A DNA stretch of 64,000 nt, taken from the NCBI GenBank assembly GCA_024500155.1, contig CM044874.1, forward strand, positions 67,938,795-68,002,794, written 5' to 3'. The position numbers were made by a program, and so were the translations under genes. The DNA is from Chenopodium formosanum (Eukaryota > Streptophyta > Magnoliopsida > Caryophyllales > Amaranthaceae). Below the pieces are notes generated by a model. That model searched no databases. It was not told the origin of the DNA and saw only the letters and a list, made by a program, of their open reading frames with translations. This document shows, piece after piece, positions 32,270 through 44,446 of the stretch; the first letter of the stretch is position 1, and each line of letters begins with the position of its first letter.

Positions 32270-33390
32270 TTAAAGGTTATCATTTTTATATCCAAGGATA
32301 TGGGGATAGAAAGAGCTAGCTTCTCGGCCAGGGAGCATGATTTTGTTAAGCTTATTTGGAGGATGGATATCCAGCCAAAATGGACAATTTTTCTGTGGCG
32401 GCTCTTCCATGATGGTATTGCAGTCAAGGATAACTTGGCTAAAAGAGGGATTAATATTAAGGTGGTTTGTGATCATTGTGGGGAGGAGGTGGATGATAGT
32501 CAACATCTTTTCTGTTTCTGTATTCTAGCAAAGGAGGTTTTGGAGGGTGGCTCCCTGAACATTTGCCCTGATTCTCCTAGGTCCAACTCTTTGAGGAGAT
32601 GGATTCATCACTATATCTTGTTGTTTTATAGTGAGGATGGTAAGCATAGTAACAGGTGTGTAATGTTTATTGCCACCTTATGGGGGTTATGGAAAGGTAG
32701 GAATGAGAAATGCTTCAAAGGAGCTAGGGGAACGACAAGTTTGGTAAAGGAGCTCGTAAACCTAGTAGTCCAAGACCACGAGACTTATAACCAACAAGTC
32801 TTACACTTGCTAAACGAGGAAACCATTAGAAAGGATAACCCTATCATCCCTCCGGGTTTCAATTATGTGCACCTAGGTAAGGAGAGGACTGGTTTTGATT
32901 AGTTTATAATGGACGTGGATGGGTTATGGGATAGGAAGACCTTACGAGCAGGTATTGGTTGGGCTCTGAAGACTCACCCACAAGGGTTTGTAATGGAAGA
33001 AGGTGGTAAACACGGAGCAGCAACTTCTGTCATCCAATGTGAAGCATGGGCTTGTCTTAAAGCGATGAAGTGGGCTCAATCCAAGGGCAAACAAGGGATA
33101 CTCCTGTTATCAGACTCTATTTCCCTTTTAAATAACTTACAAGATACCATTGGTAAGGAGATCTCCATTAACTGGATGCTTAAAGAGGTAAGGGAAGTGG
33201 GGGCTTCGTTCTAGAGGTGCACGATCTTAAAAGTCCATAGGGATCAGGTTGGAAGGGCAAATGACATTGTAATGAAATGTCGGATGACTCTTTCAAACCA
33301 TTTGTAGTTTATTTTTCGCTCCTTTGATATTGTCCACAAAAAAAAAAAAAAAAAAAAAAATAAAAAAATAAAATAAAATAAAAAACTATA
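32270..33390 (+). pseudogene. LINE 3' fragment: zinc-binding RT domain, RNase H and poly(A)
   Basis: 5'-truncated plant L1-type ORF2. The zf-RVT domain reads WTIFLWRLFHDGIAVKDNL, then CDHCGEEVDDSQHLF. After a linker, a TAG at 32900-32902 (likely from a Gln codon) interrupts the frame. RNase H follows (IMDVDGLW, CEAWACLKAM, LLLSDSISLLNNL) with the Asp-Glu-Asp catalytic positions present. A TAG near 33212 precedes the last segment, which continues in a shifted frame (VHRDQVGRANDIVMKC). The fragment ends in a long A-rich tail from 33338, typical of LINE insertion. No target duplication was recognised. The sequence differs clearly from the LINE at 57.6-63.1 kb. Confidence 0.8.
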
Positions 33391-34869
33391 TAGTAAAAGA
33401 CACACCAGCAATGACACGTGTTATCTCCTAGTGTGTCCCTAGTTTTTTTTTTTTTTTTGGAATAAAAATTATAATATTTGAGAAATAAATCTTTATATAT
33501 AATAATAATAATGATTATTTATATGAGTATAATAGAAGATTTGATACATCCTTCCAAAAAAAAACATTTAAAAAAACTTAACATAATTGTGATATATGTA
33601 GTTTTCTTTTTTTTTTTCTTTGGAAAAACATATTATGTACTACGTTTATTACATATCATATACAGAGTATATATTTTTATCTTGAAAATATTTATTTTTA
33701 AAAATATGTAATAGAAGTTATAAATGTTTATAATGAAATGTGAATATCAAATCAACCAATGATACTTTTGTTATTTACTTAAATAATTTATGATTAAAAT
33801 TTAAATCAATCAATAATAACATAATACTAAAACAGACACTAGGAATGACACGTGTCAATTCCTTGTGTAGTTTTTTTTTCCTAAAATACCCCTTCCATTT
33901 TTTGCTAAAATCTTGTTTGAGAAGTTTGGTATAATATAACTATCACAATATATTATTTCAAATATTTTACACGTATCTTTTATAGTAAATATATTCCTTT
34001 TAGTTCCCATCCAAAAAAAAAAAAAAAAAAAAAATTCCTTTTAGTTATTATTCTCTGTTTTCCATAATTATTACTCTGTATGACAAATTCGTCATTATTT
34101 TTTTTTTCATTTAAAATGATGAATCTATTAAATAAAAGATTTATTATTATTATTATTAAATTGGAATTGTGTTTTTTTTAGTACTTTAATTGGTTTATCG
34201 CCTAATTCAAATACGAATAGCCTAATAAAAATATGAAGGGAGTTTAGTCATGTAAGTTAATATTATTAAAATCTTTGTATTTATATCTCTAATACTTTCA
34301 TATAGTATCATTATTTAGGGAAAAAAATTGACTAAACATCAAAGCGGGACTATCATTCCTTCCCATTAAGGGCATGTTCACATTTACTAAATTGAGCTGA
34401 ACTGAACTGAACAGAAATGAATATTTTATGAGAGAAGGATATTAGGAGCTGAACTGGAATGAATATTTTATGAGAGAAGGAAATTAGGAGCTAAGATGAA
34501 CTGAACTGATTGGAGTTGAACTGAACTGTATTGAACTGAAATTAAGCTGAAGTAAACAAGCCCTAATTGTAACACACAATTTTAAATACTTATTTGAGTA
34601 ATAAAAAAAGAATTTTTTTTACTAATTAATCATTGAATATTCAAAACACTCATATGGTCTAACATGAAGATGTAGTTTTAATATACTCATTTGTCTAACT
34701 GACCCTTTCGTTATATTTCATGTTTCATTTCTTTATATACGCAAAATAAGAATATAATAAATATGTTATAGATGTATTTTATCTATGCTATTTTTTAATA
34801 CAATTTTTTTCTTCTTTTATTGATTAAATTTAGTGAAATAATTGTGCATGGCACGAGACCTAACTAGTT
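33391..34869 (+). mobile_element. Helitron-like termini and AT-rich DNA (candidate)
   Basis: Start-like sequences (ACTATATAGTAAAAGACACA near 33385, and AATACTAAAACAGACACTAG near 33823) each precede GACACGTGT. One end-like sequence, GTGCATGGCAC then ACCTAACTAGT, lies at about 34845-34869, with GTGC/GCAC as a short hairpin. The interior is AT-rich and noncoding and contains a MITE at 34370-34563. Which start pairs with the end is not clear. Confidence 0.35.
34370..34563. mobile_element. Tourist-type MITE, 194 bp
   Basis: Termini GGGCATGTTCAC and GTAAACAAGCCC pair imperfectly. TAA flanks both sides (34367-34369 and 34564-34566). The interior has repeated GAGCTGAACTGAACTGAAC-type words and two copies of ATGAATATTTTATGAGAGAA. 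Same family as 31375-31527. Confidence 0.8.
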
Positions 34870-35476
34870 GTAATATTATTCCAAATCTTTTGGATGTATG
34901 TATCTTCTATATACATTCCTTTATAATTATTACCCCATTCCTCATATCTTATAATAATAATAATAGAATAATAACAAATCATACAAATTATAAAGAATAC
35001 ATCATATTTTATTCCTTCAAATGATTAATATATTTTAATTAATGTAATTTTACAACAACATTTAAATTATGAATCTATTAAATGATAGATTTGTAATTGT
35101 AGACACCTAAAATTGTCTCCCCGAAACCAAACTCGATGATGAACAACCTTTAACCGTCATTATTGGTCGGGTTTAGTATTTAATCCCAAGAGTTCTTAAA
35201 AAATCGTATTTAATTAAATTCAATTTTTAAATAGTCCATGGATTAGTCTTGATGCTTAGTTAAAGCATAGTTCTTTTTTTTTTAATTTCAGTCCAAACCT
35301 TTTTATTTTATTTATTTTGGCCCAAACCTTTTATTTTATTTTATTTATTTATTTATTTTGGCCCAATTAATAATAATTAATCAGAAATGGCCCGAAATTA
35401 TCAATCGACGCTTAAAAATGCTGAACAAAATTAGGGTTAAAAATGAATTTAGACGAAAAAAACGGATTACAGGCTC

Positions 35477-35723
35477 CCGCGTCACGGCATTTGTCCACCA
35501 TGTCACGGGAATTTTCGTCGTTTGCCGGTGGGATTCCCCGTGACACGGTGCCTCTACTGTGACACGGGGAAATTCCGTGTCCTTTCTGGGTAAATCCTTC
35601 ACGCGTTTTATTCCCCGTACCCTAAATATTTCCCACGTCACACAACTGTCCACCATGTCACGGGAATTTTCCCCGTTTGACGGTGCCAGGCACCGTGTCA
35701 CAGTGCCCTCTGCCGTGTTGCGG
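35477..35723. repeat. 20-bp-phased palindrome array in element B LTR
   Basis: Centres at about 35482, 35503, 35523, 35543, 35562 and then 35658, 35678, 35698, 35718. The gap of 96 bp is close to five steps. Words include CCGTGACACGG, CCATGTCACGG, CCGTTTGACGG and CCGTGTTGCGG. Confidence 0.9.
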
Positions 35724-36128
35724 TGCAATTTTTTAGGGTTTTTTTTTTATCTTTTTAGGTTTCTGTGTGTTCCCTCAATACATTTTTTCTATAAATACCC
35801 CCTCATTTCTGATGTACGGAGCATCAATTAATTCTCTCTTTTTCTCTCCTCTATGCTCTAGCCTAAACACTAGCCTACCCTTATTCTTTCAAAATTCCCT
35901 CTTCAAGCACTCCAAGGAGTCCATACTTTACTCGTGGTTTTGTCCTTAAGATAAGGCGTGAAAGGTAGAACTGTTTGAGGGTTTGGCCCCAATTCAACTC
36001 TATTTAATTTATGTTAATTTAATTTAATTATTGTTTTATTATTTTTCCTTGAAGTTACTAACTCGTTTATTATTTTATAGTTGCAAGCAAACAGAATCAA
36101 AGTAAGAATTATGTTCCTTTTATTTCTA

Positions 36129-37141
36129 GGAAAAATGGAAACTAACAATCCCACCTTTGCCACTTCTGCTCAAAACAATCCCACCTTTTCGAATTCCCAA
36201 AACAATCCCACCTTTGACCCCCATCTTCTCAAAATGAGCCTTTTACCGGTTTGTGAAATGGGTAACTTATTTTAGTAGGTGACTTGCCACGTGTCACCTT
36301 CTGATTGGTACAATTTTAATTTTTTAAATTAAAAAAAAACAAAAATAATCTTCCCTCCCCAACTCCCCGCCACCGCATCAGACACCACCTCACCACCCCT
36401 CCCATTTCCCCACCTCCCTTTCCCGGTTTCCCCACCATTGCAACCTTAATCCCGGCCTCCCTACCCACCGCAAATCCGCCACTAACAATTCTCTCCTCAC
36501 TTTTTCTCTTCAATTCAAATCCGCCATGGAAGCTCACACTCAAAGCTCGAGAAAACGAAAGCAACCACCATTATCATTAGCAGCAACAAATTAAAATTTG
36601 AATCCATTTTCGATTAAAGATGGGTGAGATCGGGGTTCGTGGGTGAGATCGGGGTTCGTGGGTGAGATCGGTTTTTCGGGTTGAATGGAGATCGAGTTTC
36701 AGGGCGTTTGAATGGAGATCGGATTTCGTGGGTGAGATCGGGTTTTCGGGTTGAATGGAGATCGGGTTTCAGGGAACGGTATTTCGGGGCGGCTGGGGTG
36801 GTTGGTATTAGGGGGTTTAAGGGCGGCGGTATTTCGTTGGTAAGATCGAATTTCAGGGCTTTGACAGAGGGGAGATCTGGGCTATCGGCGGCTAGTGGTT
36901 AGTGGTGGTCATGGTTCGTGGTTAGTGGTTGTCGTGGACAGTCGTGGTTAGTGGTAAATGGTGGTCGTGGTTAGGGTGTTGGGGTTGAGGTGGTGGGGTT
37001 AGTGGTGCTGGGGTTGAGGTGGTGGTGGTTAGTAGTGCTGGTGGTTGAGGTTAGGAGAGAGAAGAAGGTGGTGGGGTTAAAGGGGAGGGGCGTGGTGGCT
37101 GTGCGGTGGTGGTTAAAGGGGAGATGGTGGTTGGTGAGAGA

Positions 37142-37188
<47 letters not shown>

Positions 37189-37321
37189 TTAAACAAGTTG
37201 TAGGTTAAAAGGCTCATTTTGAGCAGATGAGGGTCAAAGGTGGGATTATTCTGGGAATTCGAAAAGGTGGGATTGTTTTGAGCAGAACAAGCAAAGGTGG
37301 GATTATTAGTTTCAATTTTCC
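36129..37321. mobile_element. Non-autonomous Mutator-like element (MULE), 1193 bp
   Basis: Long terminal inverted repeats of about 115 bp begin GGAAAAATGGAAACTAA on the left, matched by the reverse complement of the right end (GGAAAATTGAAACTAA). They carry several AATCCCACCTTT words. The 9-bp duplication TTATTTCTA lies at 36120-36128 and 37322-37330. Comparing with the empty site in the solo LTR (near 13280) confirms the insertion. The interior is GC-rich and includes a C-rich leader-like stretch, a short ORF starting MEAHTQSSRKRKQPPL at 36525, GAGATCGGG repeats (36620-36770), G-rich low-complexity DNA and a run of about 39 A. This suggests captured gene sequence (Pack-MULE), but the source is not recognised. 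Confidence 0.9.
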
Positions 37322-37985
37322 TTATTTCTATTGTTTTTCTAATGATTTTATATTGTTGGATTTGTTGTTAAATTTCTTCCAATATTAATGCTTATTCTAT
37401 TATATTTATTGATCACCATATTGCTTATTTAAAGGGAATATGTAATTGAAAATCACGCATAATAAGATAATTTGGACGACCAGTTTAGGTTCCTTTTTTA
37501 ATCTTATTGTTTAATCAAGTGATCACGATATTTTAGAATTATATGTTGCATTAATATTCAACCAATTTAGTGTAATAATATTTGGAGCAAAGTGAATATA
37601 TTTTGATTGTATGCTTTTGAGATCGTAGGAATGCTTTTCACTATAAGAATCAAGTAGAGGCCAATACGGGCGAATGTGACTCCATGACTCATTTCGTACC
37701 ATCATCCCCCGATCCTCCTTTCGTGGTTCCGAATCATATGGAGTTAGTAATCTCATGGATTATGAATGGGGTGTAACCTTCACGGGTCAATCGTTGTTGC
37801 CTTCGTTGTCCCTTATTCGTGGTTGCCTTAAATGATCCGTGAACGGTTTACAAGTTCCTTAAAAACTTGTTGGCGGCTCCCTACTTTATTTGTCCCTAAT
37901 CGTATATGTCAATTCCCACTTCCTATGAGTGCCTAGCATATTCACACATGCTTTAACGTAGGCGCACTTCGAACGACGCCTACAA

Positions 37986-38005
37986 TTTGGCGAATCCGCT
38001 GGGGA
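37986..38005 (+). other. Primer-binding site of element B
   Basis: TTTGGCGAATCCGCTGGGGA, one base after the LTR end; the site for the tRNA primer of minus-strand DNA synthesis. Confidence 0.75.
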
Positions 38006-39435
38006 GGATTCTTGGTTATTTATCGATTTGAGTGATCGGTATTTAATTAAGATGAGTGGATGAGACTTGAAAGATTCTTGAAAAATATTCCTGTGATTGA
38101 TTTGGCATTTTTGCATAAGCATAGACCTTTTAACGTCGCATTTAAGTCTGTCACGTAGGAAAAATTGAATAACTTGATTGCGTACGAAGGAAAACAGGGC
38201 ACCAGACAGATTTTCTAACTGCCGTGTCACGATGCAGTACACCGTCTGACAGTGTGCAGCATCGTGGCATGGTGCTCTCTGCCGTGTCACGGTAGTCCTA
38301 AAATCAGTCCGGTGGCTTGTTTTCTCTTCTCACAGTCAACTTCCTTTTATTTTTCTGAAAAACGTGTGTGTTCTACATGCGTCTTAGCCGGGGGGGGGGG
38401 GGAATTTAAGTTCTATCAACCCAAAAACGCTCATGGTAATAAGGGTTCATTCGATTTATTAAATCCACACAAACCATGGAGTCGAGTTCGATTTCATCAC
38501 GAACTCGTGGAACCGCCCGTTGGCATACACCCTCAAGGGAGGCTTCCTTGCTAACGTGTCCAAACACGTAACCATGGTACCCTTTTGACACCTAAAGCTT
38601 GACCAATAGTTGAACATAGATCTTGACCTTAGGTTGCGAACTCTTTTTACATCATCGTGACTAAATGCTACATGGTTTATTTGGTGCTAACCCTCATGTG
38701 TTTGCTCTTTTTATTTAACCCATGACCGAGGATTTTTATTTCCACATAGTAATTAGTACGGGCTAAAAATTGATTAAAATATGGAAATTACGCAAATTTA
38801 GGCCTAAAATTTCGCGCCTTTTCACAGCAGGTCTGCCGCGCCACGGTGTGCAATGCCGTGACACTGTTCTTTGCCCCGTCTGACGGTGCACTGTACCGTG
38901 TCACGACAGTCAGCACCGTGACACGGTGCCCAGAAGGTTTGTCCAGTCAGTCTATTTTGGTCTTTATGCATGCTTATGTGGTTCGTATGTCTGGTTTGGT
39001 GTCCTGTCTAGTTGTATGGTCATAGCACGTGTCCATAACCTTCACTTAATCACTCACATGTCGTGTTCACACATTTTTCCGTTAGTCGTGCACCATTTCA
39101 TTACTGTACTTTTAGGGTGGTCTTGTGTCTTTTTTTTTTGTTTCGTTTTTTTTTTCGGAGTAAGTCGGGTGGTATCCTCCATACTTTTAATAAAAAAAAA
39201 ATAAAGCAAATTTAAAAAAAAAAAAAAAAACACAAATTTTTTTATTTTCGGATGGGTCAAGGTTAAGTTTGGTCATTAAAGGCGTGTTTGTTTCGGTGTC
39301 ACATCACTTGGTCGAGAAGCAGGGGTAGATTGTTACGTTTCGAGTCGATACCTCAACAACCTCTTTTACCAAAGAGGCGTACAAAGAAACCACCACAATC
39401 ATCTCCACAAAGTCCGTCTCCAGTCTACTTTCAAC
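38006..39435 (+). other. Leader of element B with two palindrome arrays
   Basis: Noncoding region between the primer-binding site and gag. Four words at 38218-38297 and five at 38836-38935 keep a 20-bp step (CCGTGTCACGA, CCGTCTGACAG, CCGCGCCACGG, CCGTCTGACGG, CCGTGACACGG). A run of about 12 G lies near 38390, and T- and A-rich runs are at 39130-39240. Confidence 0.7.
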
Positions 39436-40770
39436 CAATGACTACTAAGGAGGATATCGAGAACATCAACAAGACCATTGAGGTGTTGTCCAACATGATG
39501 CAAACACTCACCACTAGAGTCAACACGGTAGAGCAAGACAATCAAAACAATGTCACTGTCGCTGGGATGAACAAGATCAAAGAACAGTTGAGTAAGATCT
39601 CTAAAGAGTTCACTTATGTGGAGCAACCTGTCACCTCTTCGTCCATAAGGGACAAACTTCCTGAGAAGTTTTCCACTACTAACATTCCAAAGTTCAAGCC
39701 TACTTATAATCCGCTTTTCCACTTAAAGGCCTTTTCTTCGACCATGGCTCTTAAGGGATTAGATGTGACACTCTTCCCTCTGTGTTTCCTCTTTCCTTGG
39801 AGCATGCTTGTCAACAGTGGTTCTACTCTCTGGAATCCAAACATGTCGCGACCTGGGAGGATGTTACTGAAAGCTTTATGAACCGTTACAAGTGTAACAT
39901 CCAAGCCAAGACTTCTGAACGTGAACTCTGCATTTCTCAAACAAAAGGAGAATGAAGGCTTCACTACTTACCTAAGCAGGTGGAGAGAAACAGTTGCGCT
40001 CTTGGTGGATCCTCCCAAGGAGAAATACATGGTTTGCCTGTTTATTGCAAATTTGACTCATAAGTACAAGCAACACTTGAAGTTTCTACCTTTGAGTACC
40101 TTCGAAGCTGTGTATGATATTGGAATCAATATCGAAGATGAACTGATGAAGACTGCTGGTAGCAACAATAATAACAACAACACTTGGAAAAACAAGATTC
40201 CAAAGGCAAAGGAGGGTTTACACGCCTTTAGGAATGACTTATGATGCTGCTTTTGATCACTTGCATAGTCAAGAACTGATTATGCCAATTGGACCTTTTC
40301 CAAAACCTCGACCAAAGAACATAACTGCTAGCTATGACCCCAATGCTCATTGCAAGTTTCATCAAGGCAAGAGTCATACTACTGAGAAGTGTTGGAGGTT
40401 GAAGGATGCGATGCAAGACCTGATTGATGCTAATCAACTTCCTGTCTCTCCAGGGGGCAAGAAGCCTAATATTCAAACAGGTCCTCTTTCTTATGCTTTG
40501 GATATCATGGGAGATGAAGTCTCCTTTGATCCGTCAATACTCATTCAACCTGTGAATGAACCTCTGCCGGAAGTTGTATTTGTCTCAAACTATGAAGAAG
40601 TAAATGGAATTTGGGATAGTGACGATGAAGACGTTGATCTCAAAGATATAGCCTGTTTTTTGGCACCAGTGAAGATGTTTGAGGAGACCATAAGGTCAAG
40701 GTTCTCACCAGAAGTGGACGGTTGCAACAGCCTAGTCCACCTCCACCTCCACCGTAATCACAACAAATAG
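39436..40770 (+). pseudogene. Gag of element B, frameshifted
   Basis: It starts MTTKEDIENINKTIEVLSNM and matches element A's gag through LFHLKAFSSTMALKGLDVTL. A one-base loss near 39780 shifts the frame; ACQQWF-equivalent sequence continues out of frame. A second shift occurs near 39920 (KQKENEGFTTYLSRWRETVA) and another near 40230. The C-terminal part reads MTYDAAFDHLHSQELIMPIG with the knuckle-like CKFHQGKSHTTEKC, where Ser replaces the usual Gly before His. Unlike element A, the frame continues past PGGKK towards protease, ending at 40768-40770. Confidence 0.85.
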
Positions 40771-40787
40771 TTAATCCCATCGACCCT

Positions 40788-42448
40788 GTGAACAACGATG
40801 TGGTCAAACAATTACAAAAGACCAAGGTGGAAATGAATGTATGGAAGCTTTTGGCCACATCTCACGTGCATCGAAAGGCTGTGATGAATGCTCTGGTGAA
40901 AATAGGAGTTGATAATGATATGGCTCCTCAAAGACTGGTCAACTTTCTCACTACTAAATTGCCAAGTACCAGCAATCTGATTTCTTTCTCTAACAAGGAT
41001 CTGCCCCCGGAAGGGGATCAACATAACCAGGCCTTACACCTCAATGTGGTATGTAGGCAGATGAATGTTCCTATGAGCCTAGTTGATAATGGCTCTGCAA
41101 TCAATGTATGCCCACTCTGCACCGCAAAGAAGTTGGGCAAAAAAATGAAGAATTGACTCCCTCTACTGAAGGGATTCGTGCTTACGATAATACTCAACGT
41201 CAAGTCGTGGGTACTATCATGCTAAATATAACTACTGGAGACATTGAACGTTGCACCAAGTTTCAGGTGATGGACATTAAGGCTTCTTTCAATCTGTTGA
41301 TAGGTCATCCTTGGCTTCATGAGCTAAAGGCGATCCCATCGTCGTTGCACCAAAAGGTGAAAGCTTTAGTTGGAGGGGTTCCAATTACCATTGATGCCTC
41401 CCCCATGCGTATTCAAGTTATTGATACTCCCATCATCCATGTTGAACATGACGAGGAAGATGAAGATCTCTAGGGGTTTTCGTTGGATGATGTTCTCATG
41501 ATCAAAGAAGAGGAGAATTGTCACCTTGACTTCGATCCTTATTTAAACACCAATGTTAATGCCATTATGAAAAAGCAAGGGCATTTCCCTATAATGACCC
41601 TCAGACTCAAAAAGAAAATGGTTGAACTTTGGGGCCATCCTGGTGCACTTAAGAAGGATACCTCTGGCTTGGGATTCAAGCCAACAAAAGAAGATGTGAA
41701 ACAATCTCTCATGAAAATGAAGGCTCGCAATAATGCTCGAATCATGAAGACGGAAATGGCCATGGACCCATATCCATTCACTCTCAATGGACAGTATATC
41801 AAAGAAGGGGAAAACTTCCCATTCTATGAATTCCCTGAGCCTTTCGTCCACGATGGGAAGCGTGAGCCAGGGTTCGAGATGTTCCTTGATTGTGACTTCG
41901 TTGATGAAGGTGATGAATTCTTCACAACCGAGAAACCAGCTAGTCCAAGCTCTGATGATCTTAACATTAATCTTCTTTTAGGACTAGAAAAGAATGAAAC
42001 CAAGCCTGTCTGCAATGATGATTCCGAGCTCATTCAAGCTGTCATATCAAGCAAGGATTTTGACCCCTCTGAGTTAATCATCCAGGCTGATAATGTTTCA
42101 AAGGGATGGCGTAAGACGGTGAAGATCACTGCGCCAAGTGGAGAGAAGTTGGAAGTGACCGCTGGCGAAGGTCCTATGTTTGATGAATATGAGTCGTCTG
42201 GGTTCGAGTCCGAGTCTGAGTCTAATTCTGTAGACAAGTCTTTAGGATCTGAGGCCGACCCCCTTTCTTCTATAGAGTCTAATGTAGTTCCCCTTAATGC
42301 TGAGTCTCTTGTTGAGCCTCCTCTTTCTATCCCAAATAATTCCGGCGAGGTCGTAGCTGACCTTGCCCTCCTTGATGTAATGACCAATGAATGCATTAAA
42401 ATGAGTACCTTTGCTTACGATGCGTGTCATTCCCCTAACCCTAATTAA
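40788..42448 (+). pseudogene. Protease region of element B
   Basis: The aspartic protease motif is LVDNGSAINVCP (about 41080-41112), the DNGS form. The frame shifts near 41140 in a run of seven A, then continues TPSTEGIRAYDNTQRQVVGT, FQVMDIKASFNLLIGHPWLH. After a TAG at 41471-41473 a long, acidic linker (41483-42448) follows, with PIMTLRLKKKMVELWGHPG and VTAGEGPMFDEYESSGFESE segments, ending in a TAA at 42446-42448. Protease cleaves the polyprotein; the linker is typical of long Tat elements and its role is unknown. Confidence 0.8.
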
Positions 42449-42493
42449 TATTGCTTTGCTAATGATAAAAATGACAAAGAAATAATAAAAGCA

Positions 42494-44095
42494 ATGGAAG
42501 AACATGAAAATAAAACAGCAATCATTGAAGATACAGAAACAGTTAATATTTCCAATGATACGACTATCAAAGAAGTAAAAATTGGATTAACACTGAGTCA
42601 GGACAAACGCAAAGAGCTAATTAACTTGCTTAGTGAATTTTTTGATGTATTTGCTTGGTCATATCAAGATATGCCAGGAATTGACCGGGATATAGCTCAG
42701 CATACAATACCACTCATTCTGGGTATGAAGCCTGTCAAACAAAAGTTGCGCCTTATGAAACCGGATGTGGCTCTCAAAATCAAGGAAGAAATTAGAAAGC
42801 AATTGGCTGCAGGTTTCAACAAAGTATCCAAGTATCCAGAATGGATAGCAAATGTGGTTCCAGTTCTGAAGAAGGATGAAAGGGTCATAATGTGTGTTGA
42901 TTACAGGGACCTCAATAAGGCAAGCACGAATGATGGGTTCCCTCTACCTCACTTTGACATTCTGGTCGATAACACAGCAAACCATGCACTCCTATCGTTC
43001 ATGGACGGCTACGTCGGATATAATCAAGTATTAATGGTCGAGGAGGACATGGAGAAAACCACATTCATCATGCAATGGGGTACATATTGTTACACGGTAA
43101 TGCCATTCGGGTTGAAAAACGCGGGTGCCACCTACCAAAGAGAGCCCACAGCATTGTTACATGATATGATGCACAAAGAGGTGGAGGTCTATGTTGACGA
43201 TATGATCGTCAAGTCAAAAGATCGCCCAAGACACATCATTGCACTTCGCAAGTTCTTTGAAAGACTTCGCAAGTACAACATGAGATTAAATCTAGCAAAG
43301 TGTGCATTTGGAGCCACGTCAGGCAAACTACTTGAATATGTGATCAGTTCTTGAGGGATTGAAATAGATCCCACAAAAGTCATAGCGATCATGGCCATGC
43401 CACCACCCAAGAATGAGAAAGAAATTCAAGGCTTCATTGGAAGGCTGTAATATATAAGTAGGTTCATATCAAAACTCACAGCGATATGTGAACCTATATT
43501 TAAGAAGCTTAAGAAAAATTTCCTAGTCACATGGGATGATGATTTCCAAAAAGCTTTCGACAAAATCAAAGAGTACCTGGCAAACCCACCCGTGCTAGCG
43601 CCAGCAATGCCTGACTTTTCTCTTCGACTCTACCTTACGGTCACAAGAGAAACGATGGGAGTAATGCTAGCACAAGAGATCGAAATCAAGGAGAATGCAA
43701 TTTGCTATTTGAGCAAGAAGCTTCAAGGATATGAGACACGATACACACCACTTGAAAAGTTGTGTCTCGCACTTGTGTGGGCCGCACAGAAATTAAGACA
43801 TTACATGCTCACTTATACAGTGCATGTCGTGTCCAAGATGGATCCTCTAAAGTGCTTGTTTGAAAAAGCAACACTCAATGGTAGATTATTAAGGTGGATA
43901 GTCAACCTTGCTCAGTTTGACTTGAAATTTGTACCACAAAAAGCCATAAAAGATTCTGTGGTTTCTGACTTCTTAGCAGATTTTCCACTAGAAGAAGTTG
44001 AGAAAGAAGAAGATGAGTATGATTTCCCTGACGAAGATCTACTCATGATCGAAGATAATAGTTGGACGCTCTATTTCGATGGAGCATTGAACTAA
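42494..44095 (+). pseudogene. Reverse transcriptase and first RNase H of element B
   Basis: The RT core has WIANVVPVLKKDERVIMCVD, YRDLNKASTNDGFPLP, LLSFMDGYVGYNQVLM, MPFGLKNAGATYQR and the catalytic YVDDMIVKS (about 43190). RNase H follows (TVTRETMGVMLAQ, CYLSKKLQGYETRYTPLEK, LRWIVNLAQFDLKFVPQKA). Stops: TGA at 43352-43354 (relatives have Arg), TAA at about 43448 (relatives have Gln) and TAA near 44093 (relatives have Trp). No frameshift is visible, so the domain is recently degraded and easy to place in the Tat lineage. Confidence 0.9.
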
Positions 44096-44446
44096 AAGGG
44101 TTGTGGTGTAGGGGTCTTGCTCGTATCACCCAATGAAGAGCATATCCCAATTTCTATGAAGCTCGACTTTGATGTCACCAACAATGCCACAAAATACGAG
44201 GCATGCATCTTGGGATTAGAAATAGTTGTGTCCTTGGGAATTAAGAAGCTCATAATCTACGGTGATTCGTCACTAATCATTAACCAGATCTCCAAGAGAT
44301 GGAAGGTGAGAACTGAAAGTCTCGCTACGTATCAAGCTCATCTGGAAACTCTCACGGAGCAACTAGATGAAGTTGAATATACATACTTGCCTAGAAAAGA
44401 AAACCAGTTTTTCGACGCACTGGATAAATTAGCATCAATGGTGTGA
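44096..44446 (+). pseudogene. Second (archaeal-type) RNase H of element B
   Basis: WTLYFDGALN (end of the preceding stretch), a stop, then KGCGVGVLLVSP, ATKYEACILGLEIVVSLG and KLIIYGDSSLIINQIS give the Asp-Glu-Asp catalytic series. LPRKENQFFDALDKLASMV closes the domain at TGA 44444-44446 (Arg in relatives). A second RNase H between RT and integrase is characteristic of Tat elements. Confidence 0.85.

Larger units (their letters stand above)
35098..37984 (+). mobile_element. 5' LTR of element B, with a MULE inside
   Basis: TGTAGACACC to CGACGCCTACA. Removing the 1193-bp MULE and one 9-bp duplicate leaves about 1685 bp, close to the solo LTRs (1713 and 1651 bp). The flank before it is GTAAT, with no partner found. 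The TATA box is near 35790, and the palindrome array is listed separately. Confidence 0.9.

Noticed and set aside
33478..33711. Ile/Tyr-rich ORF
   Set aside because: Product of AT-rich sequence only.
36681..37208. Gly/Arg/Val-rich and Lys-tail frames inside the MULE
   Set aside because: Low-complexity G-rich DNA and a poly(A) run; no recognisable protein.
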